From NCBI GenBank assembly GCA_027490875.1, contig JAIXXE010000028.1, forward strand, positions 1-10,603: DNA of 10,603 nt, in the 5' to 3' direction. Shown here piece after piece: positions 1-6,067 of this stretch. A program made the translations under genes and the position numbers. The stretch is from Alphaproteobacteria bacterium. GTDB taxonomy: Bacteria > Pseudomonadota > Alphaproteobacteria > UBA2136 > UBA6156. The notes beneath the pieces were generated by a model that did no database searches, was not told the DNA's origin, and was given only the letters and a program-made list of their open reading frames with translations. Each line of letters opens with the position of its first letter. Position 1 is the stretch's first letter.

Positions 1-45
1 AGTTCATTGCCCGTGAATCCGAAGGTGGCGTTCGGGTCTGGCGCT

Positions 46-261
46 ATGAGTGATATTGTTGAGGCGATGGACATTGACGGGCAGCTGTATGTGTCCGGCC
101 ATAACCTGCCGCAGTTTCTGGATCGCGCTATGGAGCGCGGCGCAGAGATCGAGCGCGCCCGCATTGTATCATGGCTGCGGGACAGCGTTGGCACAGTGAT
201 CAGCGACTTGATCAGCATACAGATCGAAGAGTGTGAACACCTGAAGGAGCAAAGCAAATGA
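46..261 (+). CDS. Small hypothetical phage protein, start uncertain
   Basis: The sequence encodes about 71 residues from the ATG at 46. I do not recognise a family. The product is hydrophilic and mostly helical in appearance, with a run of charged residues (ERGAEIERARIVSWLRD) in the middle and an acidic/basic C-terminus (EECEHLKEQSK). The start is uncertain: no good Shine-Dalgarno stands before 46, the frame is open all the way to base 1, and a TTG at 7 is also in frame. The gene may therefore begin outside the window. Its stop overlaps the start of the next gene (ATGA at 258-261), which points to translational coupling in a small-gene operon. The coding call is inferred from frame openness and the overlap, not from homology. 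Confidence 0.7.
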   Translation: MSDIVEAMDIDGQLYVSGHNLPQFLDRAMERGAEIERARIVSWLRDSVGTVISDLISIQIEECEHLKEQSK

Positions 262-440
262 AAAAGTTAGCGATTGGATTTATGATTGGGTTGGCTGCAG
301 GCGCAGCGGTTCCGGCGGCAGCGGCTGTGATTGTCGGCGATACTGGTTACTTGTCTGGTTGGACTGTGACCAAGGACGGCGAGGACATTTGTTATATGCC
401 ATTCGTCTGGACGGCAATCCGAGAGATCGAGTGCGATTGA
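258..440 (+). CDS. Short exported or membrane-anchored protein with signal peptide
   Basis: This 60-residue product begins with a textbook export signal: KK at residues 2-3, a hydrophobic stretch to about residue 18, and an Ala run at 20-23 that could be a signal peptidase I site. The mature part would be only about 37 residues, with two cysteines (C45 and C59) that could pair in the periplasm, and several aromatic residues (Y31, W35, Y46, W51). An AAGGAG at 244-249 with an 8-base spacer fixes the start, and the start codon overlaps the previous stop. I recall similar mini-proteins in other phages but know no function. If the signal is not cleaved, it would be a small inner-membrane protein. 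A role at the cell envelope, such as superinfection exclusion, is only speculation. Confidence 0.85.
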   Translation: MKKLAIGFMIGLAAGAAVPAAAAVIVGDTGYLSGWTVTKDGEDICYMPFVWTAIREIECD

Positions 441-443
441 GCC

Positions 444-731
444 ATGAGTGACCAAGAAATCATCCGCACGATTGGCTACATAACGGACGATAAGTATATC
501 GCATCCTATCACGGCGTGGACGTGAGGCGCGTTTCCAATCTGCGTAAGCAGATCAGCAGGCGCAATGCTGAGGTGCCGAAGAAGATATATGTTTCTCGGA
601 ATACCGCGACCACCCCAGTGAGCAGTGAGCCTGACAACAAGCGTTTCATTGATGCAAGAGATGGATCCACCGCCTTGCTCAAGGCACTGCATCAATTCTT
701 TGAGGCGCGGATACGGGAGAAGGGGCAATGA
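444..731 (+). CDS. Hypothetical protein with possible helix-turn-helix
   Basis: This encodes 95 residues. The N-terminal third, around residues 12-37, reads like a helix-turn-helix: a helix with IASYHG, a turn at GVDV, then a recognition-like helix VRRVSNLRKQI with several Arg and Lys. Residues 45-65 look unstructured, and the end (about 70-93) is a probable amphipathic helix. The start ATG is 3 bases after the preceding stop and lacks a strong ribosome site, so translation probably depends on coupling. Its stop overlaps the ATG of a 25-residue ORF (ATGA at 728-731). DNA binding is inferred from the pattern alone. It could equally be one of the small unknown proteins common in phage early regions. 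Confidence 0.8.
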   Translation: MSDQEIIRTIGYITDDKYIASYHGVDVRRVSNLRKQISRRNAEVPKKIYVSRNTATTPVSSEPDNKRFIDARDGSTALLKALHQFFEARIREKGQ

Positions 732-805
732 CCCTGCGCCAATTCCTGTTCGAAAACTTCGGCTGGGATATTTATGATTGGGAAATAGATGACATTCGGT
801 TTTGA
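728..805 (+). CDS. 25-residue mini-ORF
   Basis: A short frame of 25 codons runs from an ATG that overlaps the upstream stop (ATGA) to a TGA inside the next gene. A GGAG at 716-719 sits 8 bases before the ATG, which is a better ribosome site than that of the following gene. The product is acidic and aromatic-rich (several Phe, Trp and Tyr, plus Asp/Glu) and starts MTLRQFLFENFG. It overlaps the next gene by 17 bases in another frame. It may be a genuine micro-protein, or a leader whose translation carries ribosomes to the weakly initiated gene at 789. No homology is recognised. Confidence 0.45.
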   Translation: MTLRQFLFENFGWDIYDWEIDDIRF

Positions 806-989
806 CGTCTACAATTCAAAGTATAACCTAAGCTCGATGGAAGTCGGTGACATTCGCACGTTCGATGCACCGGAGGCTGCTGATAAAAGACGCATCCGTC
901 GCGCTGCGCACAATCAAAACGAGCGGACGGATCGGCACTATGCGACCACCGCCAAGGGAGACAGTATCCGTATCACGAGGGTTAGATAG
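789..989 (+). CDS. Small basic hypothetical phage protein
   Basis: This encodes 66 residues, rich in Arg and Asp. The shape is a short N-terminus, then VGDIRTF, a helix around APEAADKRRIRRAAHNQN, and a C-terminal strand-like end GDSIRITRVR. That plan (a 'VGD-x-x-x-F' strand, an Arg-rich helix, a closing 'I-x-R-V-R' strand) recalls small phage proteins of unknown function that I have seen annotated as DUF entries, but I cannot name one with certainty. The basic helix would suit nucleic-acid contact, which is inference. Only a weak purine stretch (GGGA at 780-783) precedes the ATG, so expression may depend on coupling to the 25-codon ORF that overlaps its start. Confidence 0.75.
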   Translation: MTFGFDVYNSKYNLSSMEVGDIRTFDAPEAADKRRIRRAAHNQNERTDRHYATTAKGDSIRITRVR

Positions 990-1003
990 AGAGGAGTATT
1001 GGC

Positions 1004-1252
1004 ATGAGTATTTTTAATCCGTGGGCTGAGGTTCGCAAACTTAAGGCACAGCTCGAAGCAGGCTATGAGACTTACCGCGTCGAGGAGACGCAGCAGCAGG
1101 CAGAGTGGGCCAAGAAGGACATCCTGCTAAAAGCTCTGGGCCGCGAAAACGAGAAGCTGCGGCGCACCATCACCGAGCTCAACGAGCAGCTCGCCAAGGC
1201 TGCAGACCCGCGCGACCCCAAGACAGGCCGCTTTACAAAGCGCAGGAAGTAA
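1004..1252 (+). CDS. Coiled-coil hypothetical protein
   Basis: This encodes 82 residues with a strong ribosome site (GAGGAG at 991-996, 7-base spacer). From about residue 10 to 67 the sequence is almost wholly helical and heptad-like, with Leu/Ile positions separated by Glu, Lys, Arg and Gln (for example LKALGRENEKLRRTITELNE), as expected of a coiled coil. The tail (about 68-82) is basic and Pro/Gly-containing (DPRDPKTGRFTKRRK) and could bind nucleic acid or be disordered. It sits 5 bases before the next gene in the same operon. Small coiled-coil proteins of this kind can be scaffolds or inhibitors; nothing in the sequence decides the role. Confidence 0.8.
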   Translation: MSIFNPWAEVRKLKAQLEAGYETYRVEETQQQAEWAKKDILLKALGRENEKLRRTITELNEQLAKAADPRDPKTGRFTKRRK

Positions 1253-1257
1253 GGCGG

Positions 1258-1791
1258 ATGAGCAGCAGGAACCTACCGCACCATTTCTATGTCTATGTGG
1301 ACAGCGCATTCATTCGCAGGGATGGTAAAGGTTTCGAGCCTGCTGTTTGGTTCGCCCTGAGATCCGAGCCTGACCGGGCGTGGGGCTGTCATGTCATGCT
1401 GGAATGTGGCGCGGTCTATCGGAACGTGCCGCCTCATGCACTGGCGTTCAGCGCTACGCCTGAGCCAGCTTGGACACTACCGCAGGCGCAGGTCTGGGAC
1501 TGCTACGGCACTGAGTTCGATGTGATTCGTTACGAGTATCTGGCAAACTTAGAGGCGCGTTACGATGGCGGCGATGACCGGGCGACCTGTCTGTTCACCG
1601 CCTGCCCGCACAGCGATGGGTTCAGCGCAGCACCTGACCAGAGCAAGGAGTTCATGTTCATGCGAACGACGGGTGATCGGCTGCTGATTAGGCCGACGAA
1701 TATGGTTCTGTTCGAGGAGCGTAGCTTCACTGAGGACACTGGCTGGCCGACTGACATTGCGACATCGATGCAGGTATGGCGGGCAGAGTGA
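1258..1791 (+). CDS. Cys- and Trp-rich hypothetical protein, 177 residues
   Basis: The frame is open further upstream, but the extension would overlap the coiled-coil gene completely. The ATG at 1258, preceded by AGGAA at 1244-1248 and AAGG at 1251-1254, is the sensible start. The product looks globular and beta-rich, with five cysteines (C44, C50, C82, C111, C116) and many aromatics. Distinctive segments are MLECGAVYRNVPPHALAF (47-64) and AQVWDCYGTEF (77-87). I recall similar segments in uncharacterised proteins of alphaproteobacterial phages and prophages, but cannot name a family. There is no signal peptide or membrane segment, so it is likely cytoplasmic. The cysteines are not arranged as an obvious zinc finger. 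Function unknown. Confidence 0.85.
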   Translation: MSSRNLPHHFYVYVDSAFIRRDGKGFEPAVWFALRSEPDRAWGCHVMLECGAVYRNVPPHALAFSATPEPAWTLPQAQVWDCYGTEFDVIRYEYLANLEARYDGGDDRATCLFTACPHSDGFSAAPDQSKEFMFMRTTGDRLLIRPTNMVLFEERSFTEDTGWPTDIATSMQVWRAE

Positions 1792-1880
1792 GAGAGTATC
1801 AGCTTCGGTCGTGTCGTTAAGGCACTTTGGAACCCTGCTGGCAGGCCGGGGCGAAGATAGTCTGCCACACAAGGAAACAT

Positions 1881-3371
1881 ATGGTTCAGCTTAGAGACTA
1901 CCAAGAATCAGCCGTTCAGGCTGTGCGTGACAGCTTTCGCGCTGGGCACAAGAAGACGCTGCTCGTTTCCCCTACGGGATCGGGTAAGACGGTGATCTTC
2001 AGCTACATCGCGGCAGGCATGGCGCGCAACAACAAGCGCATCCTGATCGTGGCTCACAGGCGTGAGCTGCTCAAGCAAATCAGCGGCGCACTAAGGAAGG
2101 TGGGTGTATCTCATGCCGTCCTGTCTGGCGGGACGCCGGGCATTCCCATTGCCAATGTAGTGGTGGCATCCGTGTTCACGCTGGTGCGGCGCATGAAGAT
2201 GATGAAGCCGTTCGACCTGATCATTGGCGACGAGGCGCATCACTTCACGCCGGACAGCAGCTGGGGCAAGGTTGTTGCCGGCTTCCCCTCTGCCCGCGTG
2301 CTGGGCGTTACGGCCACGCCTGAGCGCCTTGACGGCAAGGGCATGGGGCAGATGTTCGATGACATGGTGATGGGCCCTACAGTCGCTGAGCTGACCGCAC
2401 AGGGCTTCCTGTCGCACGCTGTGGTCTATGCACCAAGCGCGCCTGATCTGGGCTCTGTTGGCACGCGCATGGGCGATTACGTATCCAAGCAACTGGAAGA
2501 TGCAATGGATAAGCCGATCATCACGGGTAGCGCAGTCAAGCACTATGGTAAGTATGCGGACGGCAAGAAGGCGATTGCGTTCTGCGTCAGTGTTAAGCAC
2601 GCCAAGGATGTGGCTGAGGACTTCCGTAACTCTGGCTATGATGCCGTCCACATTGACGGTGGCATGGATGATACTGAGCGCGACGGCGTTCTTAAGGCAT
2701 TCGAGGATGGCCGCGTTCAGATTCTGACGAGCTGCGATCTGGTGAGCGAGGGCTTCGATCTTCCGTCCGTCGAGGTCGCGATCCTGCTGCGCCCGACGAA
2801 ATCCCTTGGACTGTTCCTGCAGCAATGCGGTCGAGCAATCAGGCCGCATCCTGACAAGGAGCGCACGATCATCCTTGATCACGCAGGCAATACCGCCCGG
2901 CATGGATTCATTGACGATGAGCGGGACTGGAGCCTTGCTGATGGGTTCGTTGCGAACCGAGGCAAGGACGGCGAGAAGGTTGTATCCGTTCGGACATGCA
3001 CCGCTTGCTTCGCAGTTCACAAGCCGAGCCCCTCATGCCCCGTGTGCGGCCACGTTTATCCTGTCGTGGCGCGGATGGTGAAGCACGTTGATGGCGAATT
3101 GGTGATGACCAGCCGGGACGATGATCCGGATATTAGCACGCAAGAGGGGTTGCTCCAGAAGCAGCACCGAGTACTTACCAGTGTCGCCCGCAAGCGCGGC
3201 TACAAAAATCCGACGCAGTGGGCATTCAATGTTATCTGCGGGCAAGAGGCATCACGCCTTGCCAAGAAGATGGGTATGCGCGATGCTCAAACAACCAACG
3301 GCCTGACGGCAGAAGAAAGGGCAGCGATATGGAAGATGACGATGGGGAAGACGCAGGGTTCCATTCGGTAG
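1881..3371 (+). CDS. SF2 DEAH-type helicase with zinc ribbon
   Basis: This 496-residue protein is a superfamily 2 ATP-dependent DNA helicase/translocase. The core motifs are in order: Q motif LRDYQ (4-8), Walker A SPTGSGKT (30-37), motif Ia VAHRREL (57-63), Walker B DEAH (117-120), motif III VTATPERL (143-150), motif V around LVSEGFD (287-293) and motif VI QQCGRAIRP (314-322) with the arginine finger. A four-cysteine zinc ribbon follows (C373, C376, C386, C389), then a helical C-terminal region. This layout fits COG1061-like phage helicases, which remodel forks and recombination intermediates. The ATG at 1881, with AAGGA 5 bases upstream, is preferred over a TTG at 1827 because the protein then begins right at the Q motif. 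The 3' end overlaps the next gene by 43 bases, and a VRR-NUC nuclease follows. Confidence 0.95.
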   Translation: MVQLRDYQESAVQAVRDSFRAGHKKTLLVSPTGSGKTVIFSYIAAGMARNNKRILIVAHRRELLKQISGALRKVGVSHAVLSGGTPGIPIANVVVASVFTLVRRMKMMKPFDLIIGDEAHHFTPDSSWGKVVAGFPSARVLGVTATPERLDGKGMGQMFDDMVMGPTVAELTAQGFLSHAVVYAPSAPDLGSVGTRMGDYVSKQLEDAMDKPIITGSAVKHYGKYADGKKAIAFCVSVKHAKDVAEDFRNSGYDAVHIDGGMDDTERDGVLKAFEDGRVQILTSCDLVSEGFDLPSVEVAILLRPTKSLGLFLQQCGRAIRPHPDKERTIILDHAGNTARHGFIDDERDWSLADGFVANRGKDGEKVVSVRTCTACFAVHKPSPSCPVCGHVYPVVARMVKHVDGELVMTSRDDDPDISTQEGLLQKQHRVLTSVARKRGYKNPTQWAFNVICGQEASRLAKKMGMRDAQTTNGLTAEERAAIWKMTMGKTQGSIR

Positions 3372-3553
3372 TAGTGCCGCTGTCGCTGATTCATGCGCTC
3401 ACATTCGAGATGCTGCATGTGATCGATCAATGGCATGAGGATCGGAAGATCGATGTGATTAACCACCGCCAATGCTTTGCTGCCATGATGGCCGCCACTG
3501 AGGCTGCGATGGAGCAGCTGGATGGCGATGAGAAACCGGAAACCCTGCAGTGA
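3329..3553 (+). CDS. Small acidic hypothetical protein between helicase and nuclease
   Basis: This encodes 74 residues starting inside the helicase gene (43-base overlap, different frame) and ending in the GTGA overlap with the VRR-NUC gene. AAAGG at 3316-3320 with an 8-base spacer supports the ATG at 3329; the longer upstream frame lies wholly within helicase coding sequence. The ends are acidic (MEDDDGEDAG and LDGDEKPETLQ). The middle, about residues 14-63, looks like two or three amphipathic helices with Met, His and Leu. It has no motif I recognise. Being sandwiched and overlapping on both sides suggests co-translation with the helicase and nuclease, so it may be a partner of one of them; that is inference from position only. 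Confidence 0.75.
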   Translation: MEDDDGEDAGFHSVVVPLSLIHALTFEMLHVIDQWHEDRKIDVINHRQCFAAMMAATEAAMEQLDGDEKPETLQ

Positions 3554-3873
3554 GATCGGAGGCTGCAATCCAGCAGGACATCCGTCTCGCTCTGGGCCAG
3601 AGGCAGGACATCATGATGTTCCGCATAAACGTGGGCAAGTTCCGTCCGATTGATGGCGGCCCGCGTGTCATCCAGTCTGCACCTGAGGGGACGCCCGATC
3701 TTCTGGGAGTTATATCGCCGGGTCGAGCATTCGCTATCGAGGTTAAGACCGACAAGGGCAAGCAGCGCCTTGCTCAAGTGGCATGGCAGAGTGCGTGGGA
3801 AAAGCGCGGTGGAATATACGTGTTGGCGCGATCTGTTGAAGATGTTTACAAGGCGCTTGACATAACTCCGTAG
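3550..3873 (+). CDS. VRR-NUC domain nuclease
   Basis: This 107-residue protein matches the VRR-NUC branch of PD-(D/E)XK nucleases (virus-type replication-repair nucleases). The conserved elements are an N-terminal helix with E4 and Q8, the GTPDLLGV strand carrying D50, the IEVK strand carrying E64 and K66, and a following helix with Q76 and W79. It is a stand-alone single domain of typical phage size. Relatives are thought to cut branched or flapped DNA, resembling Holliday-junction resolvases. The GTG at 3550 overlaps the upstream stop; the next internal Met (at 3614) would delete E4 and Q8, so GTG is preferred. With the helicase just upstream, it probably resolves or trims structures the helicase exposes. 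Confidence 0.92.
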   Translation: MRSEAAIQQDIRLALGQRQDIMMFRINVGKFRPIDGGPRVIQSAPEGTPDLLGVISPGRAFAIEVKTDKGKQRLAQVAWQSAWEKRGGIYVLARSVEDVYKALDITP

Positions 3874-3886
3874 ACAAGTGTATGCC
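3857..3886 (+). promoter_or_regulatory. Possible sigma70-type promoter before the Red-like genes
   Basis: A perfect -35 hexamer TTGACA lies at 3857-3862, in the last codons of the VRR-NUC gene. After an 18-base spacer comes TATGCC (3881-3886), a weak -10. Transcription would begin just before a hairpin and about 35 bases upstream of the exonuclease start. The gap 3874-3929 is the largest within the recombination block, which makes a promoter plausible. The -10 is poor, so the match could be chance. Confidence 0.3.
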
Positions 3887-3891
3887 ATGTG

Positions 3892-3914
3892 TAGGCCGAC
3901 TAGATACGGCCCTA
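3892..3914 (+). promoter_or_regulatory. Inverted repeat / hairpin in the leader before the exonuclease
   Basis: GGCCG (3894-3898) and CGGCC (3907-3911) form a perfect 5-base-pair stem with an 8-base loop. With one bulged C the pairing extends to TA/TA on the outside. No T-run follows, so it is a poor intrinsic terminator. It lies between a possible promoter and the ribosome site of the exonuclease gene (GGAGA at 3919-3923). It could be a 5' UTR hairpin or an operator for a dimeric repressor, for instance the ribbon-helix-helix protein encoded downstream; both roles are inference. Confidence 0.35.
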
Positions 3915-3929
3915 AACCGGAGAATATAA

Positions 3930-4865
3930 ATGGCTATCATACAAGTACGTGACCAGAAGCACTGGCACGAGTTGCGTTCCCAACACATCGGTGGGAGCGA
4001 TGTTGCTGCGTTGTTCGGGCTGTCGCCCTATTCGAGCCGCTGGCAGCTGTGGATGGAGAAGGCTGGCAAGCTGCCGCCGGAGGACATCTCTGGCAATAAG
4101 GCTGTGCAAGCTGGGACATTCCTTGAGAGCGGTATTGCAAACTGGGCGTCGCATCGTTGGTCAATGGATCTTGGTAAGGTCAGTGACTATTACACGGTCG
4201 ATGACTGCCCCGGCATGGGTGCATCGTTCGATTACATCACGGCAGGTGGCGCACCTGTGGAGATCAAATGGTCTGCGCGTGGCTATGGCTGGCACTACAA
4301 TGGCGAAGAGATCGATGAAGCGCCTGAGAACTATCTGCTTCAGGTGCAGCACCAGCTGGCCTGCACAACTGCCGACCACGCATGGTTGGTTGCACTGATC
4401 GATGACGAGCCGCGCCGCATGAAGATCCCGCGTAACGACAACATCATTGATGCAATCAAGAACCAGATCACGCTGTTCTGGCAGTCGATTGCCGATGGCA
4501 AGGAGCCTGAGCCTGACTATGCGACGGACGTGGGAGCTATCACGAAGCTCATGGGCACGCTGCCGAAGAGCGATGTTGTGCTCGATGACGCAGACGCGCT
4601 ACTCTTCTTGGACTATAAGACTGCCAAGCAAGACGAGAAGAATGCTGCAGCTCGTGCCGATGAAGCAAAGGCCATGATCTTGACTAAGGCTCGTGCGAAG
4701 CTGGAGCTTATGAACACATCGAAGGACAAGGCTTCGGTCAAGTGCGGCGAACATAAGATGTCGATCAGTGTAGTCGCTGATAATCCCGGCAAGGAAATCA
4801 CCGCTGACATGGTTGGCACCCTGACAGGAAAGCGTTCTGGCTACACTACAGTAAGGATTACATGA
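3930..4865 (+). CDS. YqaJ/lambda-exonuclease-type recombination nuclease
   Basis: This 311-residue protein is a YqaJ-family (lambda Exo-like) PD-(D/E)XK 5'-3' double-strand DNA exonuclease. Visible signatures are the family opening IGGSDVAALFGLSPYSS (20-36), the GTFLE box with E66, the metal-binding D101 in ASFD, the EIK strand with E111 and K113, and the QVQHQL helix (138-143). The part after about residue 225 looks helical, then beta-rich, and is an extension beyond the nuclease fold. The enzyme would resect DNA ends to give 3' single strands for the RecT protein encoded 150 bases downstream. CCGGAGA at 3917-3923 with a 6-base spacer fixes the start. The stop overlaps the start of a ribbon-helix-helix gene (ATGA at 4862-4865), so the operon continues. 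Confidence 0.93.
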   Translation: MAIIQVRDQKHWHELRSQHIGGSDVAALFGLSPYSSRWQLWMEKAGKLPPEDISGNKAVQAGTFLESGIANWASHRWSMDLGKVSDYYTVDDCPGMGASFDYITAGGAPVEIKWSARGYGWHYNGEEIDEAPENYLLQVQHQLACTTADHAWLVALIDDEPRRMKIPRNDNIIDAIKNQITLFWQSIADGKEPEPDYATDVGAITKLMGTLPKSDVVLDDADALLFLDYKTAKQDEKNAAARADEAKAMILTKARAKLELMNTSKDKASVKCGEHKMSISVVADNPGKEITADMVGTLTGKRSGYTTVRIT

Positions 4866-5026
4866 TGAAAGACATTGTTATGATGAGGGTCGATAGGGAT
4901 CTGCTGGCAAGGCTGCGCGATGTCGCAGCCAAGCACCCCCTGAAGCCTACGCTTCGAGCCGTTGTTGAGCGTGCCATTGAATTAATGATTGATGATTTAG
5001 AAGAGGAATTGAAAAATGCAAAGTAA
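4862..5026 (+). CDS. Ribbon-helix-helix (Arc/MetJ-like) small DNA-binding protein
   Basis: A 54-codon frame fills the space between the exonuclease and RecT genes. It overlaps the first by 4 bases (ATGA) and the second by 11. The product has the plan of a ribbon-helix-helix monomer: a short strand DIVMMRV (about residues 4-10), helix A DRDLLARLRDVAAKH (11-25), a turn at PLKP, and helix B TLRAVVERAIELMIDDLEEEL (30-50, described by its ends). Such proteins dimerise and place the paired strands in the DNA major groove, usually as transcription repressors. AAGGA at 4853-4857 serves either the first ATG (4862) or the second (4865, better spacing). The likely target is unknown; autoregulation of this operon is a reasonable guess. 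Family call rests on pattern, not a search. Confidence 0.8.
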   Translation: MMKDIVMMRVDRDLLARLRDVAAKHPLKPTLRAVVERAIELMIDDLEEELKNAK

Positions 5027-6056
5027 CGAGATGGTTCCCGTGAAGCCGATGGATCGGTTCAAGCAGGAGCTGGCCATGCGCGAAGGGCATCTCCGCAGTC
5101 TTCTGCCGCAGGCCATGACGGTCGATAAGTTCCAAGGCATTGTAGTGGCAGCTGTAGCTGACAACATGGACCTGCTGGACTGTGACCGAGGATCGCTGCT
5201 GAAGGCGTGCCTGAGCGCCGCTGAGCTTGGCCTGTCGCTTAACAAGAGTATGGGTGAAGCTGACATCCTGAAGGTCTGGGATGGCCGTCTGAAGAAGAAT
5301 GTCGCGCAGTTCCGCCCACGCTACAAGGGGTTGATGAAGCTGGCCCTGCAGGCCGGTGAGGTTCTGAAGATCGAGAGCCGTCTGGTATACAGCAAAGACG
5401 TGTTCGAGGTCGAGGAAGGCATCGAGTCGCGCATCATCCACAAGCATGGCCTGTCGGATCGCGGTGAGAAGATCGGCGCGTACTGTGTGTGGAAGCTGAA
5501 GAACGGCGAGACGCAGTTCGAGATCATGAGCAAGGAAGAGATCCTTGCTATCCGTGACCGCTCATCGTCGAAGACCAAGGACGGCACTGTCGTTGGCCCT
5601 TGGAAGACCGATGAGGCTGAGATGTGGCGTAAGACTGTGGTCCGCCGGGCCAGCAAGTATATGCCACTGTCCACCGAAGCGCAGCGTGCTGTGATGGCTG
5701 ACAATCAGGCTGAAGGCATCATCGATGGCGATGAATACAACGGCAGTGAAATGGACATCACCGACTTCGACGACGTTCCTGCAGCCGAAGCTCAGGTGCA
5801 GACCCTTGAGGAAAAGATCGTGGCCAAGGCTACGCCTGCACCGAAGACGAAGCTGCACATCGATATACTGGAGGCTGGTGATGATGATGAAGGCATGACG
5901 GATTGGGATGGATGGGCAATCTCTGCGTGTGAGATTGTCGCAAGCCTGTCCCCTGAAGAGCGCGAAGCATGGCGCGTATTGCACGAAGCAATGCTTGAAG
6001 AGGCAGAGCTTATGGCCCCACGCAACACCACCAAGTTAATGAAACTGTTTCAATAA
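5016..6056 (+). CDS. recT: RecT-family single-strand annealing protein
   Basis: This 346-residue protein is a RecT-type recombinase that coats 3' single strands and anneals them to complementary DNA. Family hallmarks are SLLKACLSAAELGLSLNK (60-77), AQFRPRYKGLMKLALQAG (97-114) followed by the VYSKDVFEVEEG region (124-135), GAYCVWKL (154-161), and the closing GPWKTDEAEMWRKTVVRRASK block (about 194-214). The annealing core ends near residue 225. It is longer than E. coli RecT (269 residues), with a strongly acidic linker (about 235-255 and 285-298) and a helical C-terminal piece (about 298-346). GAGGA at 5003-5007 with an 8-base spacer sets the start. It follows the exonuclease and precedes the SSB-like gene, completing a Red-like set. 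Confidence 0.95.
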   Translation: MQSNEMVPVKPMDRFKQELAMREGHLRSLLPQAMTVDKFQGIVVAAVADNMDLLDCDRGSLLKACLSAAELGLSLNKSMGEADILKVWDGRLKKNVAQFRPRYKGLMKLALQAGEVLKIESRLVYSKDVFEVEEGIESRIIHKHGLSDRGEKIGAYCVWKLKNGETQFEIMSKEEILAIRDRSSSKTKDGTVVGPWKTDEAEMWRKTVVRRASKYMPLSTEAQRAVMADNQAEGIIDGDEYNGSEMDITDFDDVPAAEAQVQTLEEKIVAKATPAPKTKLHIDILEAGDDDEGMTDWDGWAISACEIVASLSPEEREAWRVLHEAMLEEAELMAPRNTTKLMKLFQ

Positions 6057-6067
6057 GGAGAAAGTAA

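Noticed and set aside
267..728. A 153-codon - strand frame across the small left-arm genes.
   Set aside because: The + strand genes there have canonical ribosome sites, ATGA overlaps and a clear signal peptide; the antisense frame has none of this.
1105..1257. Longer version of the 177-residue gene starting at 1105.
   Set aside because: The added 51 residues would overlap the coiled-coil gene and are Arg/Ala/His-rich shadow sequence; the ATG at 1258 has suitable purines upstream.
1834..1845. CCTGCTGGCAGG palindrome in the gap before the helicase.
   Set aside because: Stem of four to five pairs with a tiny loop, no T-run, no promoter elements around it; too weak to call a terminator or operator.
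1827..1880. N-terminal extension of the helicase from a TTG at 1827.
   Set aside because: The ATG at 1881 has a purine-rich ribosome site and puts the Q motif at the very start as in relatives; the extension looks like untranslated sequence.
2091..3020. A 309-codon open frame on the - strand, antisense to the helicase.
   Set aside because: The + strand frame carries every SF2 helicase motif, and the antisense product has low-complexity, Ala/Arg/His-rich content with no recognisable domain. It is a mirror of helicase codon bias.
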